From Erigeron canadensis (lineage: Eukaryota; Streptophyta; Magnoliopsida; Asterales; Asteraceae), in NCBI RefSeq assembly GCF_010389155.1, contig NC_057766.1:22701516-22765515 (forward strand): DNA of 64,000 bases. The letters run 5' to 3'. Both the position numbers and the translations under genes were made by a program. How positions within the stretch are numbered: position 1 is the first letter of the stretch; the number at the start of each line of letters is the position of its first letter. Positions 21,880-33,835 of this stretch are shown one piece after another. The notes beneath the pieces were generated by a model. That model had not been told where the DNA came from. It saw nothing but the letters and a program-made list of their open reading frames with translations, and made no database searches.

Positions 21880-22540
21880 AGATGAAGTGTAAAATGAGGC
21901 CTATAATTTTTTCCATAATTTTGTTCCGTTGAGTGTGTAATGTTCTACGAATTAATAACATGTACTTGATAATGACATCATAGAGTTGTTAACAAAAAAA
22001 AGTTGAAATGAGATGGAGGATGAATAGATAAGGTGGGTGCATCCTTCGAAATAGGTGTAACAAAGTTCAAGTCTCGCTAATGGCAATAAAAATGACATAA
22101 ATAAGGTGTTATTTGAAGTTGAAATAAATATTAAGTATTGAAATAGTAAACGGGTTCAGTTTGACCCCAACGGGCTAAGTGGGTCATTAAGTGTCGTTTG
22201 ACCCCAAAGCGATTAGAAGAAGTGTGTCTGAATGAGGTCGTATGTTTCTTTGATTGGAAGGAAAGGTCATGTTTAGCAATTGATTAGTACTTAGTAATAG
22301 GCTTAAACGACCAAATGGCGTAATAATATATAATTAGCCCTGAAATGAGTTATAAGTAACTTTAAATGATTAGTGGATTATTTCAAAAAGTTGAATATGT
22401 TGATATTTTTTAGTTTTGACCCAAATGGGCCAAAGTGGGCAAATCGGCCCTAAAATAGTATGAACATGCAAGAATGAGTTACATAAAGTCATAAACATGA
22501 TTTAAGAAAAATAATCATGTAAGTTTGATATGAACGAAAA
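21880..22540. other. 3' flank of the 300-residue gene; intergenic
   Basis: The first 100 bases probably hold the 3' untranslated region. Beyond that the sequence has gtttgacccc and aaatgggcc motifs typical of degenerate dispersed repeats. There is no coding frame of note. Confidence 0.45.
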
Positions 22541-22832
22541 GGGATAAGTATATTGTAATGTAACAAACTTTGAACGAATGTGTATAGTAGGAAATAACTA
22601 AAGTTGTGTGTATTGTATGTAAACAACTCGAAAATAATGTTTATTGTATGTAAGAAAATGTATTCAACCAATTAAAATCAGACAAGTGACACCTCTATAT
22701 GGTTGTCACGTATGTTTTCTTACATACAATAAACATTTTTTTAAAGTTGTTTACATACAATACACAAATCTTTAGTTATTTCCTACTATAGACATTCGTC
22801 CAAAGTTTGTTACATTCCAGGATACTTATCCC
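22541..22832. mobile_element. Near-perfect hairpin MITE (Mutator-like)
   Basis: A 292 bp element that is almost wholly palindromic. Arms of about 130 bp start GGGATAAGTAT on each side and share stretches such as gtaacaaactttg, agtaggaaataactaaag and attgtatgtaaacaact. Flanks TGAACGAAAA (22531-22540) and TGAAAGAAAA (22833-22842) match at 9 of 10 bases, fitting the 9-10 bp duplication of Mutator-like elements. Non-coding; a transcript would fold into a long hairpin. Confidence 0.88.
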
Positions 22833-22842
22833 TGAAAGAAAA

Positions 22843-24430
22843 TTATAATTGAAACTAGTCAATTAAAGTGGATAAATGGGTAATTGTGGTTAAAATGCCC
22901 TTACTAGAATCGTGAAATAGATAAAATGTACGCATCGTATAAAATGAGTTATAATTGACTCAAAAAGTGATTGATAATGATGAATGAAAGTGAATGATAA
23001 TATAACAACAACGTGAAAACGAATAATATAAAAACGGAAGATATTATGTAATGATTACTTATGTGATTGTATCATTGTATGGATGCGCATATTGGGTTTG
23101 ATAGCTCATTATTGATTTGATGATTATTGTGATGCAAACATTCATGTTGAATACTTATACGGTTATACCTATGGGCTATTGGATTGCCATACGAGCTATC
23201 ATTGCCATTTAGGCTATTGGTTACTACTCGGGCTATTGATTGCCAGTTGGGCCAGACATGAATTGTTATTTGGGCTATATATTGGTTGCTAGTTGAGCTA
23301 TTGAATTGCAATGATGGGCTATTGGAGTAGTTAATTCACTTATTTGATGAGAAAACTTTTTGGTCATTGGAAGTGACAATATTGATTGATGTTGGGTAAT
23401 ATATATAGTACTCAATAGGATGTTAATTTACCCATTAAGTGCATTTGACTTGGCCGAGGTTGGCAAGGGAATCGTAATGTTTGATGATCAAGGTGGAACC
23501 TTGAACAACTTATAATTCAAGCTGATCTCAATAGGATGTTACCATTGTGTATTGCACCCTAGTCTGTTGTCATAAAACAAGTTGGATAATAAGTTCAAGA
23601 GAAATGAGGTTTTGCCAACTTTAAAAGGCTATAAGTGTGTATTGTTTTTCTTTATAGAAAAAGTAAGAATGCATATTGCTAATAATCAGAGATTGATGTT
23701 AGTATGTTACATAACCTTTTTGCGCAATACTTACGATTTATCATTCATATATCTTATTTTTTTCGTGATTAAAAGGCCTCGTGGTTGTGTTTAAGGAGAA
23801 ACATGTATTGGATCTTGGCATAATGAAATATATTGCAAATAACATATATTTAGCACACTAATGTGAAAGATAGTGCTCTGAAGATGCTTTCAAAAGCAAA
23901 GCAAAGCATAAGATCAAAAGCCTGCCAAACATACAAAAAGAGTAGAAGAAAGAGCACAAAAATAACAAGAAGAAGATAAAAAGATGCTTAACTTATGCAG
24001 TCAGCATTTACATATACATATCATATTAAAAAAGGGTGATGCCATGCCCACATGCAACCCCAACATCACCATCATCATCACTTTTAACATGATAAATAAT
24101 GGGCTCATTGATTAATATACCCTACCAAGCCCCTTCCACAAGGAAAATTAAGGTATAGATATGCAAGATATATACAAACTTATAACACTACTCAATTGAA
24201 TGACAGAAAAAAAGTGGTCACCAAAGCCGATTCCACATGCCCCAGATTCCATTCTCTGGCCACTCTTCACATGCTTATGTATCATCTTTACAGCTATCCA
24301 AACCAAACATATCATACAAACCTCACTCAAACTTTAAAAGTAAAAACAAAAAAACAAACCTAAAGTACCTCTAGTTAGTTATCTAGATCATAAAGTTTCT
24401 TGACATATGTAATTAGGAGTTGTTAATTAT
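22843..24430. other. Intergenic, repeat-derived, no gene seen
   Basis: Contains the short tandem array at 23099-23325. The wording of that array and motifs such as caataggatgtta, found at about 23414 and 23527, suggest a worn LTR, but no ends were found. The part next to 24431 should include the 3' untranslated region of the glycosylase gene. Confidence 0.45.
23099..23325. repeat. Diverged tandem array, about 30 bp unit
   Basis: Six to seven imperfect copies of gggctattgattgcca-like sequence (near 23172, 23209, 23238, 23271, 23294 and 23315), varying in length. Confidence 0.65.
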
Positions 24431-26787
24431 TTAGGTGAGAGTCAGATAACGATGGCGCGGACAAGTGGTGACGTGATCATTGGTGAGCCCGACAGCTTGC
24501 ATAAAGGAATGAATGATAGTAGGCCCGACCTGCCGAAATCCTCTTCTCATCATGTCTTTGCTTATGGCTTCTGATTTAGAGGTCTTTACTGGCAGCTTGT
24601 GATTTGGTTTGTAGTTTGTTGCAATGGGCTTGTGATTTACAAATCCCCATATGTATTTGTCGAATGACCCGAATGCTTTCTTGATCTGTTTAACAAGTAA
24701 TTTAACACATTCACATATACATATGCAACTAGATTTTAAACCTATCATTTTCTTTTAATAGAACAATTTAAAATTTAGCTTAAAATCATCTTTTTGAATT
24801 TTGTCATACCTCAAGAATACAAGTAGCATTGTTGATAACACCTCTAATAAGTCCAACTTCAATCCCATAAGAGCTACTTATTGTTGTTATCTTTATATCT
24901 GTAAATTTCGACACAACTTCTACTTCAAAGTCTGAGAATGCTTCCCTGTAACATTCAATTAAACACTTAGTTATCATAATAAATAACAAATCTTGAAATA
25001 TTTGTATATCATTAATAGACATCCACCTAAATAGTTGCCTTTTCTTTAAGACTGAAGTCCAATTTGATCCAACTTGAGCACCTGTCAACACCAGCATTTC
25101 AAACAGCAACCTGCATACCCATTCCAAAATTCTTAATAAATTCCAACATCTTTATATATACATATAAATTAAAATAAGGATTTGCTGAACCTTTCTCAGT
25201 TAAGGGATTAATTTTTTTTTTCAAATTATTCAAATTTGGTAAAAAAAAAAAAAAAGAAGGGATTTTTTTCAATTTCTCATTCAAATTAAGCTTACACCAT
25301 ACACGTAGACTTTCATTAACCATATGACAATCCACATTTACGAAGAAGATGATGTGAAAACCATACATTACCATCCAATTTCTTTATGATTTTTTTTCTA
25401 CTAGATTCAGTCATTTATTTATGTATTAGGTTGTCACGTCATCTTCATAGATTGTTACGTGGTTAACGAAAGTCTACATGTATAGGCACATACATTTAAT
25501 TTGAAAGAAAAAACAATGAACATTCCCCCTTTTAGATAAAAAAAAAAATGAATCAATATTCCTTTTTAAGTGAGGGAATTTATCTACAGTCAATCGAGAA
25601 GTTTGATTAATTGACCCTTTCTTTGCAATTAGCCCTATAAATAAAATATATATGTAGATACATACATGATACATATACAAATAAAGAGGGGGAAAATAAA
25701 AATTAAAAACAATGACTTACCTATCATCATGAACAGGAACTCCCCATTCTTCATCATGGTATGCAACATATATAGGGTCTGAAAATTAAGGTATTTGTAA
25801 AAAGTTAAAATCTATATCATGATCAGTTCTCATGTAGCAGTTGTAAATAGTATTTAAAAAATATGTCAATCTTTCTTGTATTAGATGGCATCAGTAATGA
25901 GTTAATGACCCCAACCATAACAAAAATAACCTTTTTGACCCATTACCCATCCCGGCTAACTCGTTCATTTGCAACCTCAACTAACTTGGACACTCGTGAA
26001 TTTGAATTCAAGATAGGCCACTGGCATAAGAAATCATGCATTTTTTTTAAGTACAATAGGAGATGTATTTAGTTAGTTATATACCTGAATAAGGAGTAAT
26101 GAAACTGCATCTTTTCTCTTCTGTGACAATATTATTGTTATTTGTATTAACAAGAATATTGGGATCAAACAAAGTTGTGATCAGTTTTTGACAACTGTCA
26201 TACTTGGCAGACTTTGCTCTACCATAATGTGCTATCTTCATTTTCCTTTGAACTTGCATCACTGCAACTTGTTCTCGTCTAGCGGCTGCTATACTCCCAG
26301 GAGCATCTACAATCGCCTCGGATGAGTACTTTACCACCAACGAATTAGGATTAGTACTTTTGCTTTCAATACTTGTCTTTGACTTCTTTAGAGGAATTGC
26401 AGTTTTTGTAGTTATGCATTTGGTTGGTGGTGTCAAAAGAGGTCTGTCTGTGCTTGAATTAGTATTATCTGATCGGTTGTTTCCACCACGTTTAATGGCA
26501 GGCACTCGGGGTGATTTCAGCTTAGGCGAGACAGGGGAATTATTATTCGCTTTGGCATTTGGAGTGTTACTAGTCTGAGATGGTGGTGGTGGTGTTGGAG
26601 CTATGGAAGCCGGTTTGGGACGTGAGATACTCTTTTTAAGAGGATATTTTGCTAGAACGCGGTTGGAAGTGGCTGGTTGAAGAACAGGCCGTCCATTGAT
26701 GTCTGAGATCATGGCTTCAGTCGGAGTAGCAATAGGATTAGCATTTACTTCAGTTGGTTTTGCCAATTTGGATTTTGAGGACCACAT
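24431..26787 (-). CDS. DNA-3-methyladenine glycosylase I (TAG) family protein
   Basis: Five exons join in frame on the minus strand: 26787-26085, 25778-25721, 25110-25027, 24945-24810 and 24685-24431, all GT-AG, giving 411 residues. Residues 1-220 are a Pro/Ser/Lys-rich region with no recognised domain, typical of plant members. The TAG domain (about 225-405) shows KRCSFITPYSDPIYVAYHDE, EWGVPVHDD, LLFEMLVLTGAQVGSNW, VLKKRQ, FGSFDKYIWGFVNHKP, KDMMRRGFRQVGPT and SFMQAVGLTNDHVTTCPRH. The Cys and His of the first block and the His and Cys of NDHVTTC match the zinc ligands of bacterial TAG. These enzymes remove 3-methyladenine in base-excision repair and are expected in the nucleus. The position aligned with the base-contacting Glu38 of E. 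coli TAG is Thr here, so activity should not be assumed. Confidence 0.93.
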
Positions 26788-27183
26788 GATTGATCAAGTA
26801 TTTTGAAAGGAAAGATGGAATTAGGACTCTTATTTATAAAGGTTTTAGAAGTGTGTTAAGAAATGGCATGAGAAATGGAGGGTCTTTATTTATATTACTA
26901 ACACCCCTATGCTCATGGAAGTGTGGGGCATATATTATATAATGTGGAATAAATGGTAACATGGAGGGTTTAGATTTGGGTATGTCCACAATATCCTTTT
27001 TCATTCTTATCTTTGTCTATGAAGGAACCCCATAAAGAAGCAAATAATGAGCATTCATATGGCATGATAAGAATTATACTACTTTCTTTAACATGTTTGT
27101 TTCATTCATTATATCATCATATGGATCATGAATATAACTATATCATGTGAATGAAAAATAAGTATTGCAATTCAAAAACCTAA
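26788..27183. other. Upstream region of the TAG-family gene
   Basis: Promoter side of the minus-strand gene. Read on the minus strand, a TATA-like CTTTATAAATAAGAG lies about 40-55 bases upstream of the start (26828-26842), close enough for a short leader. No other element was recognised. Confidence 0.45.
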
Positions 27184-27305
27184 GGGCTTTGGCTTAGCGG
27201 TATATGTGATGACATATCGACTAAGAGGTCGTGGGTTTTTAGTCCATTTTGGACAAACGATAAAATATTTGTGGATTTTTGTGTAATACTTGTTTTTTTG
27301 AATCA
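27184..27305 (+). mobile_element. SINE-like element
   Basis: The sequence has an A-box-like ggcttagcggtat and, about 30 bp later, a B-box-like ggtcgtgggtttttagtcc. It ends in a T-rich tail (tgtaatacttgttttttt), an organisation found in tRNA-derived plant SINEs. No target duplication was confirmed. Confidence 0.4.
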
Positions 27306-27748
27306 AAATATTGCAATTCAAAAGAAAGTGAAATTTGATGGGACTTACAAGTCAAATAAAAAAAAATACAGATCATAAATTTGTTGTGTTTTGATTGCAT
27401 ATTTCACTTACTCATGTATGTAAATTATGGATTTAGGATGTGGATGGGAAATTATTGGAGCATGTTGGCTAATTGGAATGCTAGTGCATTTGATAGTAAA
27501 TACTTAACTCACTATTGACCCATATGGTTTGGGGCCTTCACTCCAGAAAAGACACTTCTCACCACCAATCTTACTAAAATGGATCACAAGTCACTGTATG
27601 TTGCCATTTTATGATATAAACCCCTTTCAGTATATTTAGCTAAGTTACAAATTCATTTAGACTCATCTTACTTTTCAAAATACAGATAATGTTACCTTGT
27701 CAAATGGGTCAGCAACATATACAACGGACCAAATGTGTCAATTCACTT
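27306..27748. other. Intergenic, no gene seen
   Basis: Short AT-rich stretch between two SINE-like elements. Its last 35 bases (27714-27748) are the left copy of the target duplication of the next element. Confidence 0.5.
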
Positions 27749-28005
27749 TCATTTTTTTTTTTGAAAGGTAAATTTCGCTTAAAACTTCGTGTCGCGATTC
27801 GACAGCGGGAGGTCTACCATATGTTGTCTTAACCGGGTCCACTCTAGAGAGCTCCCTCAAAGTAGAAATATCTAGTTCAAATACCCAATAATCCGCCCGA
27901 AGGCACGACAATTAATATCGGTAAACCCTGCCCCTCAAACTTGAACCTGAGTATACCCAAGCCAAACCCTCATAGAGGGACTTTCTAAGTCCACCCCAAG
28001 GCTTG
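27749..28005 (-). mobile_element. SINE-like retroelement with perfect 35 bp target duplication
   Basis: Flanking bases 27714-27748 and 28006-28040 are identical over 35 positions (beginning aacatatacaacggaccaa). Between them lies 257 bp with a T-run at its left end (27752-27762), that is, a poly(A) tail on the minus strand. The body is related to the copy at 1291-1460. The minus-strand 5' part holds ggcttgggtatactc and ggttcaag, which resemble A and B boxes but are closer together than usual, so derivation from a tRNA is uncertain. Perfect duplications indicate recent insertion. Confidence 0.85.
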
Positions 28006-28399
28006 AACATATACAACGGACCAAATGTGTCAATTCACTTAATTACTTTAATCTCTAGCGAGTCAAATTGGTCAAATGCGTCATATAATGTTATGGGTCA
28101 GAATTCAGGAATATATTCAAACCCGCAAGATGTGCTGGTTTGGAGAAACATGTCAATCTGCTTAAATTCTTAATCAAAAGAAGGTTTTACAATGATTTGA
28201 AAACTTAGTTGGGATTCTTTAAGATTGTTTTATTTAGGAAGAAATGAATAGCTATTTAAGTGTAGAACATGGCAAAATGTTTCTGAACCTTCACTGAATG
28301 GCCCATTTTGCCATTTTGGTTCTTGCCATATTCATTTTCACCTCCATAAATCAAGTTGCTTATATTTCTTTCAACGACCAACAAGGACCAGTGTCTGGC

Positions 28400-28850
28400 T
28401 AATTTCGCCACCTGTTATGACCCAATCTTACAGATTCTCAGCCACAACGCCCGATTTTTATCCAATATGACCCATTGTTACTAATTATGACCCATTCTTT
28501 ACCATATATGACTCATTCTTACCCGTAAAACTTGTTACTTTCACCAAAACGCTTCTTACCCTTTATGACCCATTTTTACCCGTTATGAGCCATGGTAATC
28601 AAATATGACTCATTCTTACCAATTACGATTCATTTTTACCCAAAATGCCAGTTATCACCCATCATGAGCCATTCTTAGTCATAATGGTAACAAATGGGAC
28701 ATAGTTGGTAAGAAATGATAAGAATTAGTCATAGTAGGTTGAACTATAAAGCATGTATAAAAATGGGTCATTTGGGTACGGTATGAAAGAACGGGTAAGA
28801 ATGGGTTGTAGTAGGTAAGAATGGGTCAGAGGGCAATGAAATTTCTCCTA
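28400..28850. mobile_element. Foldback element of repeated tatgacccattcttacc units
   Basis: About ten copies of a 17-35 bp unit (tatgacccattcttacc and variants) run from 28428 to 28690. Copies inverted to gggtaagaatgggtc run from 28700 to 28835. The outer ends pair as well: aatttcgccacctg on the left, and read from the right, aatttcattgccctctg. This resembles a hAT-type MITE with amplified subterminal motifs. The ends are approximate. Confidence 0.6.
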
Positions 28851-29033
28851 TATATGTACAAATAGGTACGTATCTACTTGATGGTGTGCAATGGATCCAA
28901 TTTACCTAAACTATATGTGAGACAATGTATAGGTTTATATTCTGAGTGTTCCTATATATAGTACAGAAAACGTTGATTTCTAGAAGTCCCAACTTCAAAA
29001 AAAAAAAGAAGAAGAAGAAGAAACAAAACCATT

Positions 29034-32000
29034 CTAACTCTCATGAACAAATGCCTTGACAACATCTACAATTGGAGCTTCACACACAGGACATTCCCTG
29101 CTGGTGCGTTGCAATTCCACCGCACATCTAAAGCAAGTGCACATATGCCCACATCTAATAATTTGCACCAAGTGATTTCAGAACCATTAACATATAGTAA
29201 TAACTGTATAGAATCTTTTAAAACAAATACTCGTAATCACCTGTATAGAAGTGAATCGACGTGCATATCGCCACATATAAAGCAATCCTGCTTCACCAAA
29301 CTGGGTGGCTTCCTTTCCTTTTTCTGAACTGTACACAACAAATTAACAACATAAGGCAACCTGAAATAGACATTAATGTAACAGTATTTGACGCATTCTA
29401 ACCTGAACAAGCTGCAGCATTAGCAACAACATGCTGCTTGAAGGTATGTTGCATTTTGAGTTGCATGTTAACACAACTTTTTATGGATTTGCGCAGTTCC
29501 ATAATCTCTTGATGTAATTGCTCCATATGTCCTCTCAAGTCATATATGAGTTCCATTTCCTATCACAAGACAACCAAAACTATCATTGTGACCGTTTAAT
29601 TTTTTTTTTTTTTGGTTCCATCTTTATGATAGAATTTAGACCCAAAAACCAAGGGAGAAAAATGATAGCTGGAGTCATGAACTTACAATATTTTGGTGAG
29701 TGTTAGCAGAAGAGGATTGTGGAGTACTATTGTTATGGGACCGATTAGAATTCGGGGAGCGTTCTAAAGATGGAGATGTCGTTGTAGTTGCAGTCTCAGA
29801 GTTATAAACAACGTCAGTAGGTGATCTCCAAGAACGTTCTGAGTGTGGAGTTTGATCTATGTATTCACTATATTCACTACATTTTGTCTCAGTTCTACTC
29901 CTACAATCTTCATCTACCACATAAACATTTTCTCGGTCAACCTCTTCCTTCCTTGACTCTTCTTTCTCTCCCCCTACCACCAGATTTTCTACCGGAACAT
30001 GAGATTGTTGGACGCGACTCACCATTAGCTGGTCTATTACGTCACGTAGACTACTTCCTAGAAAGCTTGATACACTTCTTCTGCAGAAACATCAGAAAAA
30101 AAGTGACTTCTTAGAAACTGAAACTCTGTGGAAATAAATCTCTTTACAAACAAGTTTCATTATATACTGATATGATTACAGTCAAGTTATAATCAATTAG
30201 AAATGGAGAATGGATAACTTGCCTTTGAAGAAGTCGTTGTATGTCTGCCTTTCCAAATGACATCTCTTGATACCTTAATCGTCTCATATCTTCCCAATCA
30301 CTCTTCGGGCGAGAAATATCACTGATCCAATCATAATTTGGGTCATACATCTCCATATCGTAAGATTCTTCTTCATCCAAAACACTACGTGGTTGAGAAT
30401 ATTCGCTTGTCATCCAATCATCAAAGTTTTCATATACATGTTTCTTACCAGTGTAGCTAGTCTCTTCTGAATCACAAACCCCTCTATCTGGACTAGATGA
30501 TTCTTTAGATGACACGAATCGACTTTCATCTTCATAAAAATCAAACTTATTACAATCTTTATACTGCTTCTCTTCCTTGGGCTTGATGAAATGGGAAGAA
30601 CTATCAACAAATTTGGCTTCATGAACCACATCTTTACAAGAAATTTTCGGGTATGGTGTAGATTGCTTCGGGGCCATTGACTCTGGTTTTGCTTTTGGTT
30701 TTCGCTGTTGTTCTTGTTTCATGTGGCTGGTGTCAGTGTTGGTCTTGGTCTTAACATCCACCTCTGTTTTCGTGGGGCTGGTGAACGGAGTTTCCTCACT
30801 AAAAGTGTTCTTGATCACATTTTGTTTGTCTTTCCTTGAATTGATTGCTCCTTTTTCAATTTCACAATTAAACCTTTCCCTAAATTTGGAGTTATATTCA
30901 TGTCACTTATATAGTTTTAAACTGTTAATAATATTATATAGATGTTAGTCTAAATGTAAATGGAGAAAGTTTACCTTAGATTTCTGATATCCAAACGATT
31001 ATCAGATTCAAGTGTTTTTGAAACGCAATGTCTGTGCCTTTTGACATCTGTTTTTGGTTCAGGTTCAACTCCAAGACGAAGGATTTTAAATCTAAGTGAA
31101 GCCTATAAAGACATAAACATAAAAGGGAATTTGGGATTATGAAGAAAATAAATGTAAACTGAGGGAAGATATATATGCTACGAGTTAGTACCTGAATTTT
31201 GCCTCGATATGAAAACTTTGAAACAGATTTACGTTCCACCAACCATTTGAGCTCGTGAAGTTTATCACGCTCCATTTGCATTAGAAAATTGTTAAAAGCT
31301 TGTCGTCCTCGGACTAGATGTTTTGATACTTTAACACCTTTAAAACCTTTCTGTTCTCCTTCAATATGTCTATGTTTTAATGTGGTCCGAATAGGAGGCA
31401 ATGATGCATTCACATTTCCACCATGAGAAGCAGCCAGTTCTTCTTCTCTTGACAACTTCTTGACAATATCCACCACCCGAATCTTTTCCTTTTCTGCACC
31501 ACCAAGATTTGAATCATTGGCATCCCGACTTGGAAGTGGTGCCGAAAGCCTTCTAGTACGACTTGCATCAGAATCCCAACCAGCATTCGAGTCATTAAGA
31601 CTATTAGAAGGAGAACTGTTTTTCTTCTCTTTATATGGTGATTCTAAATTGTTTCGGTTACTAGAAGAAGAAGAACCATTGTCATTTTTGTTTGAGTTCT
31701 TAGTCTCAGCCAAATCTTTCCATCTTTGAAGAAGAGAAGAAACCCCACCAGAAGTCAGAGATTCAACTACATATCTAGATCTCGAAGGAGAATCTGGTTG
31801 TTGAAACCTTGAAGAATCCGAAGACTTTTTCATAGTCTCCTTGTTTTGGCTTTCTTGCTCACACGAAAAGACAACCTCTCGTGCCAACGCCCAATGACCA
31901 TTCCTTGATTTCTTTTGTGGACTCCCATTACTATTATTACTACTACTATAACTAGTCGCGCCACTTTTGTTGTTATAACTCTTCTGCCTCGGGCTAGCGT

Positions 32001-32412
32001 TCTTATTCTTACTCTTAAGATTACCATCAAATTTCGGTTTGTTTTTATTGTTATCAATGAAAGTAGAAGGCAACCACGAATAATCAAAATCATTTTGCAT
32101 TTCATTCGTGGTTGTCCCGTACTTGCCATTTCTTTCGTTAACAGTAGGAAGCCACGAATCATCATCAGCATTGTTTTGCACTTTTTGATGATGATGATGA
32201 TTCGGGCCCTCATATTCAGAGGTTACCGTGGAGTTGTGGCTACTCGAAGGCAACCAAGAACCATCATCGTCGTCTTGATCACCATTTTTTCGAACGCCTT
32301 GCGAATGAATATAACCCTTGTGTCCCTTGATGTGATTATGGTCCCTTAGAGATACATAATGAAATGGTGAAGAAGATGCAGCCACTTCAATCCGCATTGA
32401 TGCCATTAACAT
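29034..32412 (-). CDS. Long protein with C-terminal RING finger, probable E3 ubiquitin ligase
   Basis: Seven exons join in frame: 32412-31192, 31102-30975, 30879-30223, 30080-29687, 29559-29403, 29328-29241 and 29154-29034, giving 921 residues. Intron 3 has a GC donor (CAAAG|GCAAGT). The first 350 residues are Ser/Asn/Asp-rich and probably disordered, with three repeats of (D/Y)SWLPS. Conserved blocks are LTSGGVSSLLQRWKDLAETK, RVVDIVKKLSREEELAAS and AFNNFLMQMERDKLHELKWL. A coiled-coil-like helix, DLRGHMEQLHQEIMELRKSI, precedes the RING (868-906). The RING reads C868-F-I-C871, R-C883-G-H885-M-C-T-C889-F-R-C892, E-C903-P-V-C906, a C3HC4 set with an extra Cys as in IAP/XBAT-like RINGs. It should recruit an E2 enzyme; the substrate is unknown. 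The second Met (32406) has a better context and may be the real start. Confidence 0.9.
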
Positions 32413-32746
32413 TAAAAATCAATTAATCTTGAAATGTTATTTTCTCAAAAATTTGTTTTTAAAATTTTGTTTATGTATGTTTTTTTTTAGTATCAGATCA
32501 AATGGAAAGTTTGAATTTTTGGTGAATTGATGTTAAATTACGGGACGGAATCATAGGAGAGAGACCGTTGAAAATTGAAGGGTGTGGTCTTATTGCACTT
32601 TATATCCGTACGTTTCTATGTATATTTTTCTAACTATTTATAGTAACTTTTTCTATTCAAAATTTTCAATAAAATTATCAGTTTTTCTTTTTTGTACTTG
32701 TTTAATGTGGATTGACAATAACTAAGGTATCATTATACGTACGACT
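32413..32746. other. Upstream region of the RING gene
   Basis: Promoter side of the minus-strand gene. Read on the minus strand, TATAAAGTG (32598-32606) is a plausible TATA box about 190 bases from the start codon. The region ends at the target duplication of a hAT element. Confidence 0.45.
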
Positions 32747-33827
32747 AGAGGCGGTATCAAGAAAGACCCCGGGAAGGGTAAAATTAAAAAAATTATGAAA
32801 TATAAATCTAAAAGGGGACAAAATGTTGAAAACTTATAAGAAATTTTTTAAAATCCATGAAAAATTTAAAAATATATAACAAAATTTAAATTTTGAAGGG
32901 GCATTTGCCAAGTTTTTTTCCAAATTAGTGTAGTGAGAAAATTATTTACCAAATTAGTATAGTTTCAAAAATATTTACCAAATTAGTATATGATTTAAAA
33001 AAAAATGAACTTATTCTATCCAAATTATCTTCCATCTAAATTACAATACAACACATGTCTTATGTATATCTACCTATTTGATTTCACCTAAATTATATTC
33101 ATCCCGTTAAATTTGAATTTTATATCCTTAACCAAAACCTTCAACTAAACAAATTTATTCCAATATGGACATAACCTTAAGCTTTTAACAAATCTATAAC
33201 ATTTGGTCAAAAAGTTGGAAGTAAATTCAAGCTTTATAATTATATCATCCGCTTTTAACATTTAACAAGATTGTGGTCTGTTAATTATATCATTAATCAA
33301 TGAAGCTATTTGATATTATCGGCTTCTTTTATAATAATTTTTGTTATTTTGATGTCAATATTTACAAGAGATAACAAGTAATAATTTTTATAAAAAGACG
33401 AACTTTTGTGATATCAATAGATTCAGTCATTCAATTTTTGAACCTATCTAAGTTTCACCTATATTATCTTCATTCCAGTTAAGTTGAATTTTCCATGCTT
33501 AAAAAAGATTTGCTTCCACTTCTAAAAATCTGATCACTATTTCAAGGTTTATAAAAGCTTGCATCAACATGTAATATTTAATCTTGAGATGATGGTATAA
33601 TAAAATAAGCTAATAATCGATTAATCCTTATATGTAATAGTACAAAAGAATTTCTATCTATTTATTGTAAATGTTTTTAATAAAAATCATGTTAAAATAT
33701 GTTTTAACCCATATTGGTAAATATTTTTAAAACTATACTAACTTGATAAATAATTTTTCCCACTACACTAATTTTGAAAAAAACTCGGCATTTGCCCCCC
33801 CCCCCCCTCCCTTTGGGCACGCCCCTG
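32746..33827. mobile_element. Non-autonomous hAT element with long inverted arms
   Basis: The left end TAGAGGCGGTATC and the right end read inward, CAGGGGCGTGCCC, are hAT-type termini. Flanks CGTACGAC (32738-32745) and CGTACGAG (33828-33835) match at 7 of 8. Inside, a second pair of arms of about 85 bp (32900-32990 and 33700-33798) shares tttgccaagttttttt, aattagtgtagtg and tagtatagtt. A run of 14 C (33795-33807) sits near the right end. No transposase. Confidence 0.8.
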
Positions 33828-33835
33828 CGTACGAG

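Noticed and set aside
22030..22085. SINE-like box B (aaagttcaagtctcgc) near the 300-residue gene
   Set aside because: No convincing A box, tail or duplication; too weak to call.
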